A stretch of 64,000 bases of DNA. It comes from Sphingobacterium sp. CZ-UAM (lineage in GTDB: Bacteria > Bacteroidota > Bacteroidia > Sphingobacteriales > Sphingobacteriaceae). Below the pieces are notes generated by a model. The model did no database searches. It was not told where the DNA came from and saw only the letters and a list, made by a program, of their open reading frames with translations. The stretch lies in assembly GCF_002000245.1 (NCBI RefSeq), contig NZ_MTCM01000007.1, forward strand, positions 62,001-126,000, given 5' to 3'. The translations under genes and the position numbers were made by a program. Numbering within the stretch: the first letter of the stretch is position 1; each line of letters begins with the position of its first letter. Positions 61,489-64,000 of the stretch are shown here, piece after piece.

Positions 61489-64000
61489 TTATTCTATTAG
61501 CAAAATGATCCCTTTATTCTTGGCAATAGAAATCTTATCGTTCATCTTATAAGCTGTACCAGATTGGAAATCGGCTATTGCAGGAATCGATAGTTTGGCC
61601 TTGTGGGGATCAATACCCAGTTTTTCCCAATCAACAACTAGCTGTACATCAACATCTGTATCAGCCCAGCTGGCTATCGCAACCATCGCTTTTCCGGGTT
61701 TGGTATAAACCGTTGCCAGTACTTTCTCGTTATCCGTTTTTACTGGAACGTTTGGTGACCAATAACCGATCATATTGCTCCCCTTGATACCGAAGTTATC
61801 CCAGGTCTTCCACAAGTCCTTCGGTGTCAGTTTTTGGTAGGGCATCCGATTGGTCATCCCATAGATCATTCCGCGCCATGGATTACCACCATCCTGAAGC
61901 ATTTCGCCCATCAATCCAAAGGGGATACCACTCACTTCTGTTAAAAAGAAATCAGGTTGGTTATTTTCATAGTCAAAATATTCTCCAAACCATAATCTAT
62001 TGAGATAAGGAAAATGTTCGAGGTAGAGATTCGCACTGTTGTTAAAGCCGTCGTTTTTATTATATTGATTCGCTGAGTGCAAATCAATCAGGCCCGATTT
62101 TCCATTTTTGGTCAACACGCGTTTGATACGCTTCATTGTCACCCGGTCAAAAGCAACATCATCCAGATAAATCCCATCAATACCAATATGGTCAACCAGC
62201 CAGTTCATACCCTCCACATAATAGTTGTGCCATCTGTTCATACCACTGTTGATTATCGCTGCATCTTTAAATTCTGGCACATACCAAGCCGCAATGTAAT
62301 TTTTCCCCAGATGTTCCTGCAACCAGGAATAACCACCGCCTTTGCCCGGTGAAAATACCTCGGTACCTAGACTTCGTAATGGATAAAGTTCATAAACTCT
62401 ATTGGAGACCTCCCGTACCGTATTGTAAATCTTCACTTTTAGTCCAGCTTGATGCGCCTGATCAATATATTGCTTCATCTCTTTGGTCGCAATAAATGGA
62501 TAATTGATATAGGGATTGATCACATTGGCATGGTGGATATTGATGACGTTTGATCCACTGGCCACGACCGAATCTACTGGTTTATAAGCGTGATAATAGC
62601 GTTCGTTCCATTGTGCTTCGGTATTTATCGGATGGAATGGGGTAATTAATAGGTTAAAATTATAATAGAGTACCGCTCCTTTTTTAAGCTGACGTTCACC
62701 ACTATAGCTATTGACCAATACCGATTTACCTTTGAGGCCGATATCTATTCCACCTTTATTCTCATTGCCCCAGGAAATTGGCAGCACCAACGGTTTTTGA
62801 AGATAGAAATTTGTGTTCAAGGGTCTTGAATAATGCTCATCGCGTAGTGAGAACTGCAGTCCCGCATTTACAGCACCAATCCAGCCACCATCCTGATTCT
62901 TATTCGCTACATCCCATTTCCAGACAAGCTGTTCCCGGCGCTTTCCTCCCTTCTGTCCCAAGCCCATAAAATAGTTTGCCTTGTCGGGCATAACCGGGAT
63001 ATGCATATTGACATCTTTTAAACTGATATCATTTAATGCGGTTAGCTTAACCACATAATGTAAATAACCATCAAATTCCAGTTTCCCTTCCACTTCCATA
63101 GTAAGGTCGGTCGATTCATTTTTGGCTATCCAACGGTACTCACCCTCATTTTTTTCTTTAAATTGTACACCCCCGGCTTTCAAGGGTATCTCCTTACCAT
63201 CCGAGGCACGATAAAAATGAAAATGCACCGGTTCATACAACAATTCATTTGGCTTTGTCGAGATCGATGTCATTTCAGGCGTAAAAAAAGTACTGATCTG
63301 TTTGGGCAGACCACTTGCGCTCAGCTTAACTTCACGCCCCAGGAGCTGTAAGGTCGAATCAGCTGTCAATACAATTGGCGTATAGGGTGCAATAACTGTA
63401 TTTTTTTGCGCCAATGTTGAGTTAAGCCAAGGCAGCCGCGTCATTTTCCAGGGCTGGTCAACACTAGCTAGTCCACTACCATTTTCCGAAACATGAAAGA
63501 TAAGCTGTACCTTCTTCGCTGTCGCATTCTTTGGTTTGACGGTCACGGTGCCCGTATAAGTCCCCACAGGAATATTTTCCGGTACCTGCATACCGCACCA
63601 TAGGGCTTGTACCCTATTCGAAGGTACATTTACGGTCAGGTGCATGGGCTCTCCTGTGTAGGCCGTACCCTGGGTATTCAAACAGTTCAAACTATTGGCA
63701 GCAATTATTGTCCCATCGCTGGACTTAAAATCAGAAAATGATATCTGAAGCGCTTGAAGATCTTGCTTCGGCGACCAAAGGCCCAATTGAAACGCATAAT
63801 ACTCGCCTTTTTGGGCATTCCCTTCAAGCTGAGACGGAGCTTTTGTTTTGGTCATCCACAATCGCGGGAGGTTGTTTTCCATTTTTATGGGCGACTCCCT
63901 TCGTTCAGGGAAAACAAAATAATCTTCTTTAGCATTGCGGTTTAAGAAACTTTTGACTTCCGCTCCGGTAGCCAACACTTCCATCGGATCATTGCTATTG
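61489..64000 (-). CDS. Glycoside-hydrolase-like protein (GH123/DUF6067-like), cut at window edge
   Basis: The frame is open through the right edge (codons Asn-Ser-Asn-Asp-Pro-Met at 63982-63999), so the N-terminus is missing; at least 836 residues are seen. The N-terminal half has beta-sandwich-type segments (GTYTGTVTVKPKNATAKKV and similar), and the C-terminal part resembles a TIM-barrel glycosidase with HIGIDGIYLDDVAFDR, where an acidic pair (LDD) sits at a typical catalytic strand end, and DLHSANQYNKNDG. This layout fits DUF6067/GH123-type glycosidases. Family and activity are inferred from pattern, not a search. It precedes the DUF5107/TPR gene. Confidence 0.72.
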   Translation of the reverse strand, partial: NSNDPMEVLATGAEVKSFLNRNAKEDYFVFPERRESPIKMENNLPRLWMTKTKAPSQLEGNAQKGEYYAFQLGLWSPKQDLQALQISFSDFKSSDGTIIAANSLNCLNTQGTAYTGEPMHLTVNVPSNRVQALWCGMQVPENIPVGTYTGTVTVKPKNATAKKVQLIFHVSENGSGLASVDQPWKMTRLPWLNSTLAQKNTVIAPYTPIVLTADSTLQLLGREVKLSASGLPKQISTFFTPEMTSISTKPNELLYEPVHFHFYRASDGKEIPLKAGGVQFKEKNEGEYRWIAKNESTDLTMEVEGKLEFDGYLHYVVKLTALNDISLKDVNMHIPVMPDKANYFMGLGQKGGKRREQLVWKWDVANKNQDGGWIGAVNAGLQFSLRDEHYSRPLNTNFYLQKPLVLPISWGNENKGGIDIGLKGKSVLVNSYSGERQLKKGAVLYYNFNLLITPFHPINTEAQWNERYYHAYKPVDSVVASGSNVINIHHANVINPYINYPFIATKEMKQYIDQAHQAGLKVKIYNTVREVSNRVYELYPLRSLGTEVFSPGKGGGYSWLQEHLGKNYIAAWYVPEFKDAAIINSGMNRWHNYYVEGMNWLVDHIGIDGIYLDDVAFDRVTMKRIKRVLTKNGKSGLIDLHSANQYNKNDGFNNSANLYLEHFPYLNRLWFGEYFDYENNQPDFFLTEVSGIPFGLMGEMLQDGGNPWRGMIYGMTNRMPYQKLTPKDLWKTWDNFGIKGSNMIGYWSPNVPVKTDNEKVLATVYTKPGKAMVAIASWADTDVDVQLVVDWEKLGIDPHKAKLSIPAIADFQSGTAYKMNDKISIAKNKGIILLIE

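Noticed and set aside
1..64000. Mobile elements, prophage, CRISPR arrays or toxin-antitoxin loci
   Set aside because: No transposase, integrase or regularly spaced direct repeats were seen, and the region reads like stable chromosomal DNA.

Overview
The window looks like a chromosomal segment of a Bacteroidota bacterium, most likely a Sphingobacterium-like member of the Sphingobacteriaceae. The evidence is SusC/SusD and FecR/ECF-sigma modules, STN domains, DUF4286 and DUF983 proteins, AT-rich DNA, weak Shine-Dalgarno sequences and several Bacteroidota-type promoters (TTG, 20-21 nt, TAnnTTTG). No transposase, integrase, phage gene or CRISPR array was seen. The genus is inferred from protein style, not from an alignment.

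Layout. 1-9.3 kb: two tandem universal stress proteins, two OmpA-family paralogues, a DEAD-box RNA helicase with a DbpA-like domain and RGG tail, and a long-chain acyl-CoA ligase. 9.4-12.2 kb (minus): rlmB and dnaX. 12.5-18.8 kb: a secreted transglutaminase-like protein, then a minus-strand group of two lipoproteins (one beta-helical) and a TonB-dependent receptor. 19.1-21.9 kb: an ABC ATPase, a permease with a His-rich periplasmic insert and a DUF3299-like secreted protein, behind a promoter overlapped by a perfect 7-1-7 palindrome typical of Fur-family operators. 22-25.2 kb (minus): a tight dedA-ppa-corC-rsmE operon. 25.4-31.1 kb (minus): a HIT protein, greA, and a lipoprotein/histidine kinase/response regulator set in which the S9-peptidase-like lipoprotein has lost the catalytic Ser and His.

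31.2-39.7 kb: small conserved genes, an RluA-family pseudouridine synthase, an Mla-type lipid transport operon (permease, ATPase, MCE protein), a Trp/Tyr-rich DUF6600-like surface protein, and pncB overlapping a methyltransferase. 39.8-42.2 kb (minus): an ECF sigma factor, a membrane-anchored HEAT-repeat protein and a DUF4097-like secreted protein. 42.4-49.9 kb (minus): a surface-signalling and uptake locus (sigma factor, FecR, STN-containing SusC, SusD-like protein, lipoprotein). 50.1-51.5 kb: an FMN reductase, a VF530 protein and a J-domain/KTSC fusion. 51.6-55.0 kb (minus): a second sigma/FecR pair whose third member is an STN-containing repeat protein rather than a TonB receptor; this FecR has a duplicated N-terminal domain. 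55.3-64 kb: an outer membrane barrel, tRNA-Pro(GGG), and a minus-strand group of a lipoprotein, a DUF5107/TPR protein and a glycoside-hydrolase-like protein cut by the right edge.

Two themes stand out: envelope sensing and nutrient uptake (two-component, three sigma loci, three outer-membrane receptor-type loci), and three possible undescribed modules: the pseudo-peptidase/kinase pair, the His-rich ABC exporter-like operon, and the sigma/FecR/STN-repeat-barrel trio.
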